Part shown: in pieces, positions 26,726 through 40,893 of the stretch | Layout: each line of letters starts with the position of its first letter | Position numbering within the stretch: the first letter of the stretch is position 1 | NCBI GenBank assembly: GCA_008508345.1 | Contig: QNGE01000285.1 | Span: 220,192 to 284,191, forward strand | Length of the DNA: 64,000 nucleotides | Source: Paragonimus westermani | Lineage: Eukaryota > Platyhelminthes > Trematoda > Plagiorchiida > Troglotrematidae | Direction of reading: 5' to 3' | Made by a program: the position numbers and the translations under genes | Notes under the pieces: model-generated | Told to the model about the DNA's origin: nothing | The model's database searches: none | What the model saw: the letters and a program-made list of their open reading frames with translations, nothing else

Positions 26726-26835
26726 GCATGTACCTTATGTAATAGTAAAAACCCGATGAGGAATACCGAAAACAGCTGTTCGCACAACTGACTTCTTATG
26801 GTTCCCATAGGAATCTGGGAACGATTGAACCAACA
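26726..26835 (+). repeat. dispersed repeat, copy 1
   Basis: About 110 bp matching 57673-57775 in the same orientation: GCATGTA, TTA-GTAA, ATGAG-AATACC, CTGTTCGCA and TTATGG blocks appear in order with small length differences. It begins about 20 bp after the stop codon of the proline-rich open frame. Confidence 0.6.
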
Positions 26836-29800
26836 ATTGTTCATTGGTGTTGTGAATACCAACAGACTTCCCTCATCTTACAACGCCTCCTAACGAAAAT
26901 TTACACATAAGCAGCAGAAAGTCCTAGAAAAATTAGGTTTGTTTTTATTAAGTCAGATGAAATCACTGTAATTGCCTTTCTGAATAAGCTACAGATAAGA
27001 TAAAGCCCATACTGGTCGATGAGGTCAGTTCGAGAGATTAGGAACTGGCAAAGGTAAAACCGTTTAAGTACAAAGGTCCCATGAAAATTACTACATCAAC
27101 TTGAGAGAACGGCATGTTATACACATTGAATTTCAAATACATTTGACTCATTAAAACCACAGTTCCTCGGATTTACGTTTATTCTCGTGCTTCGGGAGCG
27201 AGATTATTGAACTGACCCATTCGAGACATGCACAACTTTCCATATCGCCAAATTCGGTTGAATTAGGTTTGATTGGCTTCAAGAAATTCTTCAATTAGAC
27301 GTTCACAGTTTCTTACTGTAGGATCTGCAACCGTCGAGACCTTTAATACAGGTTTTGTATTGAACTACTCGATACAACTCTGGTTGCGTAGACATCAAGG
27401 AGTAGCAAACGTTTGTAAGCTTTCCTACGAATACCCAGGCATTACAAACCGGCAGACAGTCAGAAAGTCTTGAAGTGAGTTATTTTATTTGGTTCATCCA
27501 CACAGCAAGAAGAAAAACATTAGGACTTTCACAGGTTGCGTTCTTGAATTAGTTGCTTATTTTAATCTATCACGTTTGTAGGTCCACCAGCTGAGGCCAG
27601 AACGGAAAACGAACAAAAATCACAACGAAAGACAGCTAGATAACGCACACATTTTCTTCATAGAGGAAGAAATTTGAGTTCGACAGCACCTCCCACCAAC
27701 GTACAACCAGTGTTTAATGCGTGCATATTATCAAGGTTGGCTTACGCTTGTTCCTGAAAAAACCAGCTTCAGCGCTAATCCCAATAAAACACACCGTTTG
27801 CGCATAGCGGTGATCTCAGTGGAAAATAAACTTTTGCCTCTAATCTTTCCATATAAATGTACTTTCTATTACTTCATGTTCCACCACATCTGAACAATTA
27901 GAAGTGATCCATTTTGGAAAATGTTTAGATTAATCTGTTTTCCTAATCAAAAATCAATATATATCTTGTGAACTCCCCGGTAATAATTTCTTAACCAAAC
28001 TACCCTCACGATCAGTATTTTACAACTTGAACTTTGTTACAGTTTGCTGTGGGTATCCGGGAATGTTTGTTTTTGGAGAGTAAAAACGTGAACAAAAGCA
28101 AGGTAGGTGTATCATATCTTATGGATTAGTTTGTCAGACTGCTGATCATTTCGAAGTGATATTGAGCAAGCAGTTATTGAAAATTCCCGGAGATATTTTA
28201 CACAAGTGCATGGCCGGCATTGTCGCATAGACTTGAGAGATAAATTATAGAATACTAGCCACAGTTCTCAACAAATACAGGCAAGATTGCTTACCCAGAG
28301 GGAACTTCGATATAACCTTTGCCCTCCAGTACCAAACTCTCAATTTTCAACTGAAACAATCCTGAGAAAGGCCATCCAAGGTGGTTGAAACGTAGAGTAT
28401 TACAACTCGCTCGTAAGGTTATTCCCAATCTGTTTAACAGAAACCAATTTTCGTTAACAATTTCACAGCCGTAACCAACGAAAGATCCAACCACAGTCCG
28501 TTTGTGATACTCCAATAGGCAGATCACTTGATAACAACAGGTACTTTAGCTCACAAGCAGAAAACATTGATATCTTATGGGGTTAAATGTGACCCTTCAG
28601 ACCGGCAGGAAGAAATTGGGCAAATTAAGTGCATTTTAGTTTACGGGTAGTAGCACATTAGCAGATCAGTGAAGCTGTTCGACAGAAAGTCGGATCATCT
28701 GTTGTTTTTGAACGACAACAGGGTTACCATTTTAGAAGTAAGTTGTACACATTTCATTCTTGGCTTAAAGTTTGATTTACCTTTCAACTTTGCCCGTATA
28801 TTCGGCCAAAGATAAACAGCTTTGATCTGTTCTTTTCCAGTCATCCGTTTTTACAGGTTAATCATAATGTTGGCTTCTCGAAATCGTCCATCATACCTAT
28901 TATATGATTGAGTCAAGTCCAGTCTTCGAGCGAACCGAACCCCATACGTATTTCCATAACTTACCCTGTCGCATTATAACTTAGGTCTGCTATTCCAATG
29001 GATGCTAACTGCTCGTTGTAACAAATCATACTGCATTGAATTCCTCAGATAAACTTCAAAACGCCTTATCTACATTCTCTGGTGACAGCAGAAATTATTA
29101 ACGTGTAATTGGGCAGCGTTGTTCTCGGCTGCATGCGGACACCCACATATGATCTAAAAAATTCAGTTTCAACCTACCAACACTATCATCACATAAGGTT
29201 GTTAAAAAGTTGTTAGGTTGTTTCCGCTCTCTGTACTCAAAAGTTCATAGTCAGATTTAAAATTGATCCCATCATTGTTCTAAGCAGACAACATAGGTAT
29301 AAACGGTTGATAACTTAGCTGTTTGCATTTATTAGTACTGGGAATAATCACCTGCCAGAGTCAAGCTCTATTAAACTGATTCTACCCTCTACGGTGAACA
29401 CCGAGACCATGAGGAATAGTCAGCTAGTCAGTAGAACAAAACAGTTTTTGTATTTACCCGGTAAAAAATTCCGTCATGTGACTGTAATTGATCGAATTTC
29501 CGTCCCATTTTATCTGTTGCCGATACGACCGTGACTTGCAAAACAAAGTTGGTAAATTGACATTGCATGATTAACTATGATGGAATTCAGGAAGGTAATT
29601 TTCCCATCGAAGTTGTCGCAATTCGCTTGTCCGGAAAGTACAGTTCAAATCTCAGTGATTAACTAACCAAACACGATAACTCTATATTAGAGGACAACTC
29701 GTCCGGAACAAGTTGGTTTTAACTGTCGGATAGATGGAGCTCACTGCCATAGGCAACATGTTGAATATTCGGAAAGATGTCGATTGTTTAACACCTAAGT

Positions 29801-32800
29801 GAAGAATACGGAGACGCGCATGAAGATAATACTGGGTCCAGCGATTTCATTCTAACTGCAGTAAGAGCCACGAATGATGTTCCTCCGAAATTACATACCG
29901 AAAGAAACAATGAGTTGTAAAATCGTTAGCGAGTAGTTCAGGAGTCTGGCTAACATAGCTTATTGACCAATGTTCTTACGTGGTAACACTTATATTCAGT
30001 GAGACAGTATAAGAAGCTCCTTTTCAACGTGGGCGCTGAAAACAATCTCTTTCGTCAGAAGTAACCGGTAGTGTACATTCTTGCTATCATTAACTGTTGA
30101 ACTTCAGTCCACGTCCTATCCAGAAGAAATCTGTGAGGACAACTTTATTGACCTCACGCCGAGAGCAGTTTTATGTGTGAAACCCTAACCAAAAATGCTC
30201 GAGTGACCCATAATTTAGGCGATCGGTTTGAAAATGCACATGGGGACTACATGAGTAAGTTGGGTTGTTCGTCTTACGCTCATTAATTCCCCTTCAAAGT
30301 AAATCCAGTCTGTGAAAGTTGCAGTGCACTGGCCGGCCGATTTTATTTTATACACGTTAGACAGGACTTTCGTTTAGCTACGGCTTTCCTACTGAGATGG
30401 ACTCTGAAGAGGCCACTTTCACAATGAGTCAGCAAACTTGTTCTCCACTCTGCTCATAACTTTACAGTGGCGCATATCTTCGCTATAAGAGGATTGTATA
30501 CATCGCTCGACGTTCCTGCGAACCGCCTTCTTTGATCTCATGTTAGTGAAGGATTGTTAACCATAGGCGCAAATGCTTGCGCGCGTTAATTAAAGCGGTG
30601 AACAACGTTGCCGTCCAGAAGAATGTCAGTCAATACTTAATAGCCGGTCTTGATAAGCTTACTAAACAACACCGTGGCTCTCAACTTATGTGGAAAAGGT
30701 CGTGACTTGTGATGCTTTTAGAAGTGCTTATTTGAGGAAAGCGATTGCAGTAAGTTTTGTCCCAAGGTTTTAGTGACATTACCGAAAAGTAAAAAAGATG
30801 TACGCTACAACACATTTCTGTCGAAGCTGCATTACAGTATCAGTTACCCACTCGAAATAACATCAACCGTTATGTTTATCCGCAATCGATCGAGCCTGCT
30901 AGACGAGTGCATCATCTGCTTTGAGCACCTTACATAAAAGTCTTTCCGTTCAAGGCTAGATGAGGTTGCTGCTCTTGATTTGTTGGTCAAAGTCCTGATT
31001 GAGAAACAAACAACTACGTAACTGTATCAGTCGTTTCACAGTCGTCCACCCCGTATTTATGTGCTAAAAATCTATAGATAATCTGAATATACTTTACGTC
31101 TGCAAATTGCAAGCTGCGAACCAAATTCCTCCCTCAATGAGTACTTGTCGCAAAGTTCTACTTAACTTTCCATAGTTTTTACATTTTTCGTTCTGTTCAG
31201 CGGCAGTAGATCAGCCATCTTTGACGCGAACTATCAATCAACCACCTTGACATCTGTGGGCGCTGCCTATAGTTCTTACAGTTGATATCAGCAGTCATGA
31301 ATAAAGAAGCGCACAACAATTCCAACCTGCTTCGTTATCAGTAACACTGCATACGCTGAAGGTTTGAGCAGTTGACATAATCGCAGTCTAAATAGTTAGG
31401 CAGTAAACTACTGGGTGGCAGTCTCTGAGAGCGTAGGTGGGTTTTTGATTCCTTTCGCCTCATACACAAGAGTCTGCTAGGTCACGGGTTTGACGGTTTG
31501 CATGTGTGGTGACAGTGAGAACCAGTTTGGAAGAAAAGACCTGCCGTCACCTCTTGGGTGGGTACTGGATACATCCTGTAATTTTTGGGTAACGTATTTT
31601 CAATACGCTATTCAGTAAGGACGTTGAGGAGCGTGTAAGAATATATCAACGGCCACAAATATCGAAACAAGATCCAATCACAATGTCGCAGAATCTTCTG
31701 GCCAGCACTTGCTTAGCAGCAATGTAAATGCAACATAAGGCTAACTTAGGGACGTTTATTCCGATGGGATGTGGCTGTCCAAGACAGCCTACCGGCTTAA
31801 AGACGGCATCACCAAGGAAGCTTTAAGACTACGTCAAGATTAAAAAACAGGCATCGTTACATTTGTGCTCAATGAACCGAAAAGAGTTTGAAGATAAAAT
31901 GCTACCCCCAGAGCACCGACTTTGACGGTCAGTGTTGCCGACAGAGAAAGGGGCAATATAATACGAACCCTGAAGTGACTTTTCCTGCGGCATTGATCAT
32001 TTTCTAGGCGAGTGCCCCGCAAATAATAAGTGGAATAAACGAAGGAATATTCCATCTGACCACAACTAGTTTCCGTGAGCTCATTCAACGCCAACACCAA
32101 AAATCCAGGAAGGGGGATCTAATGAGCTAGAGAGCTTGAGCAGATTTCAGCAACCACCTCTTTGGTGCACCGTATATATCAAACCTAGCGTACGCAAAAG
32201 TGTGTCCAATAGTTACAACCGTGCCGAGTAGCCTTCGTACCCTCAAAAGGTCAAGCCATATTCTAAAGGCACAGCTGACAGAACAGTTGAACCGAAGCCT
32301 AATGTGGGATGAAAAATCCGGATTTCATATTGAGCGAAATGGAGTCCCGTGAGTGACCCTCTGTTAGGTGCTATATTATGCGTAACCCGTTTAGCAGATC
32401 CACACACTCCAGTGTTAAGATATCAAGCAGGGAAAGTTGCTAACAAAAATTCCCATATAATGAAGGTGATCGCAGTCGAAAGTACACACTGAAAGAACTG
32501 TCTGAACAGAGAAGTGAGAAAGTTTTTGCGCAACGTATTTCTTCAGCACACATTGTTACATCTCATCAGGCATGTACCACAGTTCGTGGATTCATACGGC
32601 AGAGTTCAACAGACGTTGTGAAGCCAACAACGAAACAAACAACTACACATCCAAATGCACAGTCATACCTAGCAATGCACATCAACTGCCAGATAAATCT
32701 GGTGCTGATGTGCAATGTCCACTAAACTCTGTTGTATAAACCTGCGTATTGCAGTACCCACTTGATGAGACAGCGAAATGAGCTCAAGAGATACATTAGG

Positions 32801-35247
32801 CAAAAACTGCTTCAGACTTCTGTGTTCAAAATTTACGGGGAAAAGTTGTTTCCGAGAACCGTATCTTATATTGTGGCTTAGATATCTCCAACAGAGTCGC
32901 ACAGAAAGGCTTGACCAAGCCAAGAAATCTGAAAGTTATTCTCTTAACGAACAGAGCAGTCTGATTTGGGGGAGTTGTTGTTCTGAATGAGGCTAGAGAA
33001 TATTTATCTGCCTAAGTGTTGCATAATAGTGGATGTTGATGAGTTGCTACTCTAGGTACCAGTGTAAGTGAAACAAAGAGTGGTTTTATGGTTCCATTTT
33101 AAAGCTGCGGAATGATCGGTTGAACCGAATCCATTCGATCAGCCCAATGTTCCTAACACTAACTCTGACTATCTTTTATTGCCCAGAAGCTGTACAGGTG
33201 CGTTCAAACTCACTAAATGATATCACGAGTTTGTACATTCTGTTAAGGTATACATAGACTGAACAAATAATTGACGCCTGATCATACGTAACAATGTTTC
33301 GTTACTCATCAGTGGCGTTTGCAAATCCTACATACGCAGTCAATTCGCTTAATCACTTGATGAATTACACAAAATGCAGTGCGGTATGCGAGTGAAACCA
33401 AACATGACATTTCCGAACTTCTCTCATAATTTCGTAGTTTACATGACAAAGTGTCCTCCGCGTTTGATTTCAGCAGGAGCTTAGATTTTTCCAAAACTGT
33501 TTTCTGTAAATTGATTTTTATGTAAGTCATGCAAACAGCGCATGCGGCTTCCAATTTGTATCACCTGCAGAAACCAACTGGTTAACACCAGATAACGGAC
33601 AAGCTTTTTAAACTGCTATTGAGTATTGTTTCGCGTATGAAACTTTCGATTGGGCTAATAATACGAACGGTCAAAGTACGTTGAACTAAAAAACCTTTGA
33701 ACTTTATTGTACGACGGTCGGACGCAATGTGACTGTAAATTTGTAGTCAACTTCCTGTTCCCACGTGACGCTGCCGTGACCAGACAAACTAGTGACAAAG
33801 TTTGTCTTTATTTAGTTATAGATGTCATTTCTTCAAAAACTTGTATCCTACGCAAAATGAAATCAATACTTTGAGGATTTTCTAGGGTTCGTTTTCAGGT
33901 CACTACTTTTCTGCTAAGGTAACAAATTAAAGTAACCCTTATTGTTAATGTCCCGTTTCAGTCCGAACACTCGACAGGTTGCCAGTAAAACTGATGGCAG
34001 AATACTATCATCTTATCATCAAAAGCAATAAATCTGAACTTGTCAAGACACAGCTAACACCTTGTTTAGCGAGGTGAAACTAGTCTGCTAGTGCTTTTTT
34101 ATACTTTCCAGTTTATTTTGCTTTCGGATAAGCTGTTTTATAAAGATTACTCTTAGACACAATGTTTACACTTATTATGTCAGACCTGATATAATCATAA
34201 CAAAATAGATTGTTCACAGACTAAAACATCAGCTGTGAAACTTTTATTTGCCTAATAAGACAAGCGGACAAAAAGTTAATTCACTGAAGCATTGCCATGG
34301 AGTGATCAGCCAAACCTCAACATGCTTATCAGGCACCCTAAAACAGTCATAGATGATGAGTCCATCAGATGAGTACTACTGGCTGCTGGAGAACTGCCTT
34401 AATCTTTGGATGGTTTGACTATCAGGACCTATCCGGCAAAGTGAAAGAACAAGCAAAACTTCAGAACTGCTTCTGGTCACAATATCTTTTGAAAATTGAG
34501 GTGCCGTAGGTGTGTTTAATGGGCTTATCAGGATTCTTTCACACTCTGATAGTAGTGAACCCTTCCAGTCGGTTTTGCCAAAACTGTCTTTTTCTGGGAC
34601 GGTTAATGCTTCTATAACTCTCTTCAAACTACCTTCAAGCTAAAACCAAGCAGAATTCAACGGATCACTCGTAATACACGAACCTTTCTGTAAGCCTTCG
34701 ACCTACCCGCGCTTTCTTAATTAACGATTATGCACGAAGCAGAACATCAATTTTTTCGGAAGTCTCAGAAAGTTGAATGGACATTTTTGATGAGTGCCTG
34801 TGCATCTGCTGATGAAGATGTTTCGTTTTCAATCCCATCTGCGGTGAGTGCGTGCATAAGTCTTTATTATTCAATGACCAACAACCCCTTGTAAAGATGT
34901 TTGGGGAGAGACGAGCGTAGCCGAGGCATACGCGAAATAAATTGGCGAAAATTACTTGCCGGTACTCATTTTGAATGCCTTAATATGTTGATTTATCCGT
35001 AGTTCCATTTGTTTTAATGAATTACAATTTGGGGGCTAGCACACCTGCCGCAGTTCCTTCGTTTGGGCACAGTAAGCAATTTTTTCGCATATGGATAAAT
35101 AACTGAATTTATCTCATGGGATGTTTAATAACGAAAACACTGTACGTTAGAAGCATTAGTCAGAACTACAAAAGCCTTAGAAGTACCTGAAGATGGATAT
35201 GGAAGGAGAATCTTTATTCAAAAGGTATCATTGAAAATAAACAACAT
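26836..35247. other. long stretch with no supported gene
   Basis: Apart from the tRNA-like motif pair at 31.4 kb I see nothing I can support. The interval 28.5-31.8 kb has almost no open frame of 60 codons. Confidence 0.6.
31416..31500 (+). other. tRNA-like head of a possible second SINE family
   Basis: A D-arm-like TGGCAGTCTCTGAGAGCG is followed by a T-arm-like GGTCACGGGTTTGACGG about 55 bp later. The pattern suits a tRNA-derived retroposon head, but box B is imperfect and no second copy was found in this window. Confidence 0.3.
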
Positions 35248-35420
35248 TTGAGGGTCTCAAGGGATTCAAGACCTCATGCTAACGCTAATTGTGGGGTAAT
35301 GAGAAGTTGTGTTTTACTTTTAGTTGAAAAAGCAAGTTCATTTTTTAATTGCTATTTAAATCATGCACCAAATTACATAGCTAGTTTTGGGTTTTCACTT
35401 TGGTCATTGATCACAGGTAA
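35248..35420 (+). CDS. candidate exon with strong donor
   Basis: An open frame ends at ATCACAG|GTAAGT (donor near 35416). An internal acceptor GTGTTTTACTTTTAG would shorten it to a hydrophobic segment of about 30 codons (FNCYLNHAPNYIASFGFSLW). Not recognised; the support is only splice consensus. Confidence 0.15.
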
Positions 35421-37693
35421 GTACCAGTAAGAATAGAACATTTATTATTATGCTCGAGACAGTAGTGCATTTTAATCAAGAACAAATTAATGTCTCGGTT
35501 CACAGACCTCTTCGAACACCACCATCAACGCCGTGTATCTTATGTTTAGCAATGCGGTAGCACAACTGACCTTACCACTTTTCTAAAGTGAAGCTGGGCT
35601 CAACTTGAATTTACCAAACACAAGCTAGAGCAGGGACTAGTTAACCGCAAGGAACAGTACAGTCCGCTTCACAACGGAACACACACCCGCTTATCAGGGT
35701 CTAGTGTAAATTGCACGTGTAAACAACACTAACAACGACGTGCAAACCTCCGCACACAACGATGGTCTAGTCTGTGCGTTCTTGGTACATGAGAAACCTA
35801 AAACAGTGCAACGGACAGGTTGTCACATTAGTCATTCACAGTTTCCTTGCTAGTGGGTGGGGCGTATCATGTGAATTAGTGAAAGATATCTAGTCTTTAC
35901 ACACTAAATCTCAAAAAGTGGAAAAGTTTGAGAACCATTCAGAGGTGGAGCGGAGACCAAAGCCATACACAGAATATATACCAGGCACGTACAATGTGTT
36001 CGTGTAAGATCATTAGCATTGTATACAAACTTAGCAATCATTCCAAAACCAATAAAGAACTCACGGAGTAAAGCGTGGTGACTGTTAGTTTCAAGTTCGG
36101 CAAACGATTTAAAACGTCTCGGTGATGTTGGCTGTGTACTGTACATCTGGAAGATACTTCACGACTAATACGGCTTTCTACTCCTCGTCAGTCAGCTTAA
36201 ATTTATTTGCAATTTCACTGTACATTTGCACATGTGTGCATCTCATTTGCTTATGTTGTTGACTTTTGTTGATGCAGTGAGTTGATTCTTTTGTTTATGT
36301 TTTTAATGTAACCACATTCCACACTTATCTCATATGGATGAGTGAAACTGATAATTGTCCAACTTGGGTTGAAGTAATCTGAAAACACTCTTTGTTGCAG
36401 AATGTTCACCTCAGTTATTCCTATAGGGCTTTCAGACTTTCGCATTTAACGAAACAGTCAACGCGGTCTTAGAACGTTTGCAAGCTAACTATGTATTTTC
36501 CACTAAGATTTGCGCCCTTTCTGCACCATGTGTTGTCAATTTACGAACTTTAAAAAGGTCACTATGTTACTAGTAGCCTTTCCAAATGATTTTCTGCGGG
36601 GAGGAACAAACTAAACTGCTTTGAGTATCAAAAACTCACAGTCTGGAACGCTCTTTTTGAATGAACAAAATTCCCGTCGATCTACTGCGAACACCTGTAA
36701 GACTTTCAAGTCTATTAGTGGACACTGGCAGTCACTCTGGGTCTTCCGAACCTGTAGAGTGTTTGAAATCATTGGAAACACGGTTCAATAGAAAATCTTT
36801 GTTTGATCGTGTATTGAAACCTACACCATGAACATAGAGCAAAGAGAACAGTTCGTCAACTCACAACCGATGGTACTGATGAAGCAGGTTTAAAGTGTAT
36901 CCCAAGAGGAATGTACTTCAACTTTGTTGATCTTTCTTCACTTCAAATGACACATCTAGTGCTGAAGGTTTAACGTACAACCTCGGTCACCTAGACGCAG
37001 ACTAGAGGTGCAATTGCAAATTGGCGTGAGTGTTTTGCAGACTGAAAAAAGATGAATTGAATTAAGGTACAAAACCCTATCACATAAGAAAATTGATGCA
37101 GTGTATGAACCCACGTTGCAGTTGTAAGTTATATCTTCCAACCTGTCGGATATGATTCATTCTCTGTGCCCGATAGGCTTATTTATCACAAAGTAATGGT
37201 ATGTCAGTGGAATGCTGACAAAAGGCGAACTAGCTAAGTTGTCCCAAATGGCCGGATAGGTATCATAATTATCATTTTAGGCTTGTCTTTCATTGTGATT
37301 AAATTAGGAGACAGTCTGGTTTTTTAACGGCTGTTTCCAGATATTGCTCGAGTATGATAGTATCTGCATGTTTGCTTTCCTCTTGAGCACCATACGAGTG
37401 ATGCCTGTGCGTCAACTCACATCAAAATGGTTAATAATGTGCTGGTATCTTGTGATTCAGCTATACACAGTGGCAAAACCATACTGATGTTTTCTTCTTT
37501 CACTATTAAGGTTACCTTTCTCAAACACTTTTGTTTGTCTCTAGCATATACTAATACCGAGTAGGTTATAAATAGTCATACTTGATGGACAAATACTAAG
37601 AAATATCACGGGCTCATGATGGAACCATGAGGCACGTCACCAGTTAGGAAACCACAGTTAGACAACAGTTCATAACAAAACAAGGGTTTTTCA

Positions 37694-37884
37694 GAGAATC
37701 AATGAGCCATTCAATTAGAAGACTGCGTTCGTCATATTTACGGAGTTTGTCGCGTTTGAGTTTAAAGCTTACCCGGTTAAATATATTTCAAAGTAATCCT
37801 GGAAAGTGGGATATGCTGACTGACCGCATGCGCCGTTATAGTCAGTTATACCAAGCATTTAAACACAGATGTGTTTGTCTCTGA
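37694..37884 (+). CDS. candidate terminal exon, Arg/Leu/Ser-rich
   Basis: An acceptor-like GGGTTTTTCAG is directly followed by an open frame to a TGA at 37884. The translation is basic (IRRLRSSYLRSLSRLSLKL) and ends with a more ordinary segment containing NPGKWDML and RMRRYSQLYQAF. Family unknown. It may simply be a chance open frame. Confidence 0.2.
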
Positions 37885-40707
37885 TGCAAAGAATTTGTGA
37901 GCTGGCGGTAGATTAACAAAACAACTTAAACACTGATGTGGTATCCGTTTATTCGCACAAAAGGCACCAACAAGTTGGGTAACTTGATGACTTTTAGAGT
38001 ATACAATCCATTGTTTACTTCTACTCTTTAGTGCACTACATGTCAAATTGGAAAGAAGTTTTTTAGAACTCTCAAACTGTTCCAAGGTGCAGAATCTCTG
38101 AAACGTTGAAGCGATTGTTAATTTGTAGATTTCCTCCAGTTAAGTCGTAACAAATGATGTAATCAACAAACCATACAAGACATCAATACTGAGAAGCCAG
38201 ACCATTCATTCCGTAGTGCACTGAGTGGAAAGCAAAACAGATGTGTTCGTTTTGTTGTCAACATTTTTACGACAATGACTATTTCCACTATTTCAACAAG
38301 CTAGTATGAGTAATCAAAACATGCATACACACACTTTTAATTGTGTAACTTGCCTTAAAAACTGCCTGATTATACATGTTTTAGACAATTAATTCTGTTT
38401 TTGCAAATGAGTGACATTGATATAGATTTCTGTCAAAATTCATTCAAGTTCACGTGGCTTCAAAAAATGAACGACTTTCTGGGTTATTTAAAACACTGAG
38501 TTCCCTTGATCCAGTTCACCAATAGCGATAGAAGACATACATCGCGAGATGTTAACATTTCGTTTACTATCTTCAGTCTCGAACGTAAAACATTAGAATA
38601 TATAGGTTTCTGGGTTATATACATTTCACTATCTAGCAAACAACAACACAAATATTCTGGTCATATTTAGTATTTTGTTCCATTATTGGGTGAAACTGCG
38701 TTCTCCACTAAAGGAACGCCGTGAGAGTTGAACGATCACTCTTAGTTCTTAGTGCTGTATCAAGTTATCTAAGTGGCGGAAAGTTCGGTAGCTTTTCAGA
38801 CAGCAACATTTTGCATAACGCCATAAACACAACGGTTTATGACAAGCCAATCCTGTCCCTCTGTTTTGTTCATCATGAATCTATGTGTACATGTTATTTC
38901 TGTTTCCCACAGCTTTCCTGGCGTTAAGTCAGCTTTTACACAACTTCCAAGCACCTAGTGGACAATTGTGATAATCGTGTCACACCGAATAAGTCCAAAC
39001 CTTCAGCCGGTCACAAACTGATAATTCATAGTGAAACATTCGTTTCCAGATGGTTTGGGCGTTGATAAGGTTGTGCTGATATTGCTTACTGACACTTTTG
39101 TTGAATGCACCATTGACATTAATATGATAAAGGTTACGTGCTTTACAATCACAGAGTTGGCTTGTTGAACATTACTGTGCAGAATAGAGGAAAACTATGG
39201 AGGGAGCAATAAATCTGATTCATTATTTCTTTGCCAGATGTGGAAAGTATTTTGCTCACTACAGTAACTATGCTGTATAAACATTGTCAGCAGATGTTTG
39301 TTATAAACATTAGTGTAAGTTCCGTTTATCGAGTAGTCGTTTAGAAATAAGAATTTTGCTATCTTCGAAGCCCAACAAAAATACTTCATTGTCAGCCTCA
39401 GCGATTATTGAAAAAGGTTGTACGAAGTGAACCAGTCAAACAATAATTTTTTCCGCCATACCGCTTCCACATTTCACAACCATTGCACGATGATTTCACA
39501 TACGTATTAAACGTAGTGGCTGGCACTTCATCAATGTACCATGCCAATTAAAACATTACACCACGAGGTTCCCCGTGATTAACGGAAACGTTTACCTGGC
39601 AGTATGTTCTGCAAAAATCGTTATAAATCGGGATGATCATTTACTTTGTGATCGCTCACACACTCGGAAATTGGTAAGACCTGTTTAACTCCATGGTCGC
39701 TAAGTCATACGCATGTAGTGGCAAACGATTTTATCTACGTTGGTACGCTTGCGTCGGAAGCAAACACAATTATATAGCATATCACGAGAGTAATTAAAAA
39801 CACCCTTTTTAGCTAGGTGAGCAGTACTGATCTTTGATTTCTTATATACATCTAGCTTTTATTCGCCTTTTTGGCGATTTCTGGTTCCATGAAATTCATC
39901 AATTCCTATCTCAGACTTTTGACATTAAAATAGCTTTCCAAACACAGTTCATGCAGTAATTTTATTCCAGTTCATGCTCATTACTGTGACCTTGACATCA
40001 TAGTAGATGATTTCTTACGCCGAATTTTTTCAGGCAAAGTTAAACATATTACAGATAGTTGCAGATATGAGTAAGAATTTGATGTAAAATGTCCAAAGGA
40101 TTGTTTTGCTAAGGTCATGTCTCTGAAGAAAAATACATTCTATGTTTACTTGGAATATATACAAGTCAGAACTGTAGCATTTTTCGATAATTTCATTTCC
40201 CCTTCTTTCTATTCCTAATTTCGACGTGACTTTGTTTTATTAAGTGTTAAAAAGTGCACACATCGGATAAATTGATATTTGCTGACTTACTGAGTAACGA
40301 AAGTAGGTTTGTGACATTTAGTTGCATAATTTGCAAACCGCTGTACAGACACGATGTAGTCCGAAATGTTTGGTCGAATCACAATGTAGAAATCTGTTGT
40401 GTACTCACAAATGTGAACTTAACGTTAATTGAGTACACGATCCAGTTATCAATTTAACTGACTTGGAGAAGACCAATAAGAAGAGAAAAGGAAGAAATTT
40501 GGTTTCATCGTCTGCTGTTGTTTCGGATAGTCCAATAGGTGATCACCGGTCAGTTAACTGCTTCAACAGTGGCCAATCAAAATTAACCCCTTTATTGGCT
40601 GGAGTTTAGCCAATTACATTTTGTCCACATGGTAACAGCAAGTAGGGCTGAACGTTGATTACTTTTCTTCAACTGTCCTCGTTTGCCGGGATTGACGTTT
40701 GTCACAG
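37885..40707. other. no supported gene
   Basis: Short unrecognised frames only. The pyrimidine-rich sequence just before 40708 may be a splice acceptor region. Confidence 0.55.
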
Positions 40708-40893
40708 GTTCGCAGGTTGTTACAGGAGAAAGAGACATTTGATTTGTGTTGTTGCCTCTCTGTCGGTCAGCAAAAGTTCATAGATGTAATGGAAACGTGC
40801 ACAGAATTTAACAGAAGGCAATTTAAACGAGGTTTTGGGCCGCAGTCACCTTATGAACGGAAATCGAAACACAATGAAACAACATTCAGCCAG
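40708..40893 (+). CDS. candidate internal exon, 62 codons, phase 0
   Basis: A 186-bp block open throughout, preceded by a pyrimidine-rich tract ending in GTCACAG and followed by CAG|GTATGT. Both boundaries fall between codons in the open frame. The translation begins VRRLLQEKETF, has a short cysteine run (CCC) and a basic segment (EFNRRQFKRGFG), and ends ETTFSQ. I recognise no family. Further open frames follow at 40896-41280 in other frames, but I cannot connect them with splice sites. Support is splice consensus plus an open frame only, which chance can produce in 64 kb. Confidence 0.3.
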
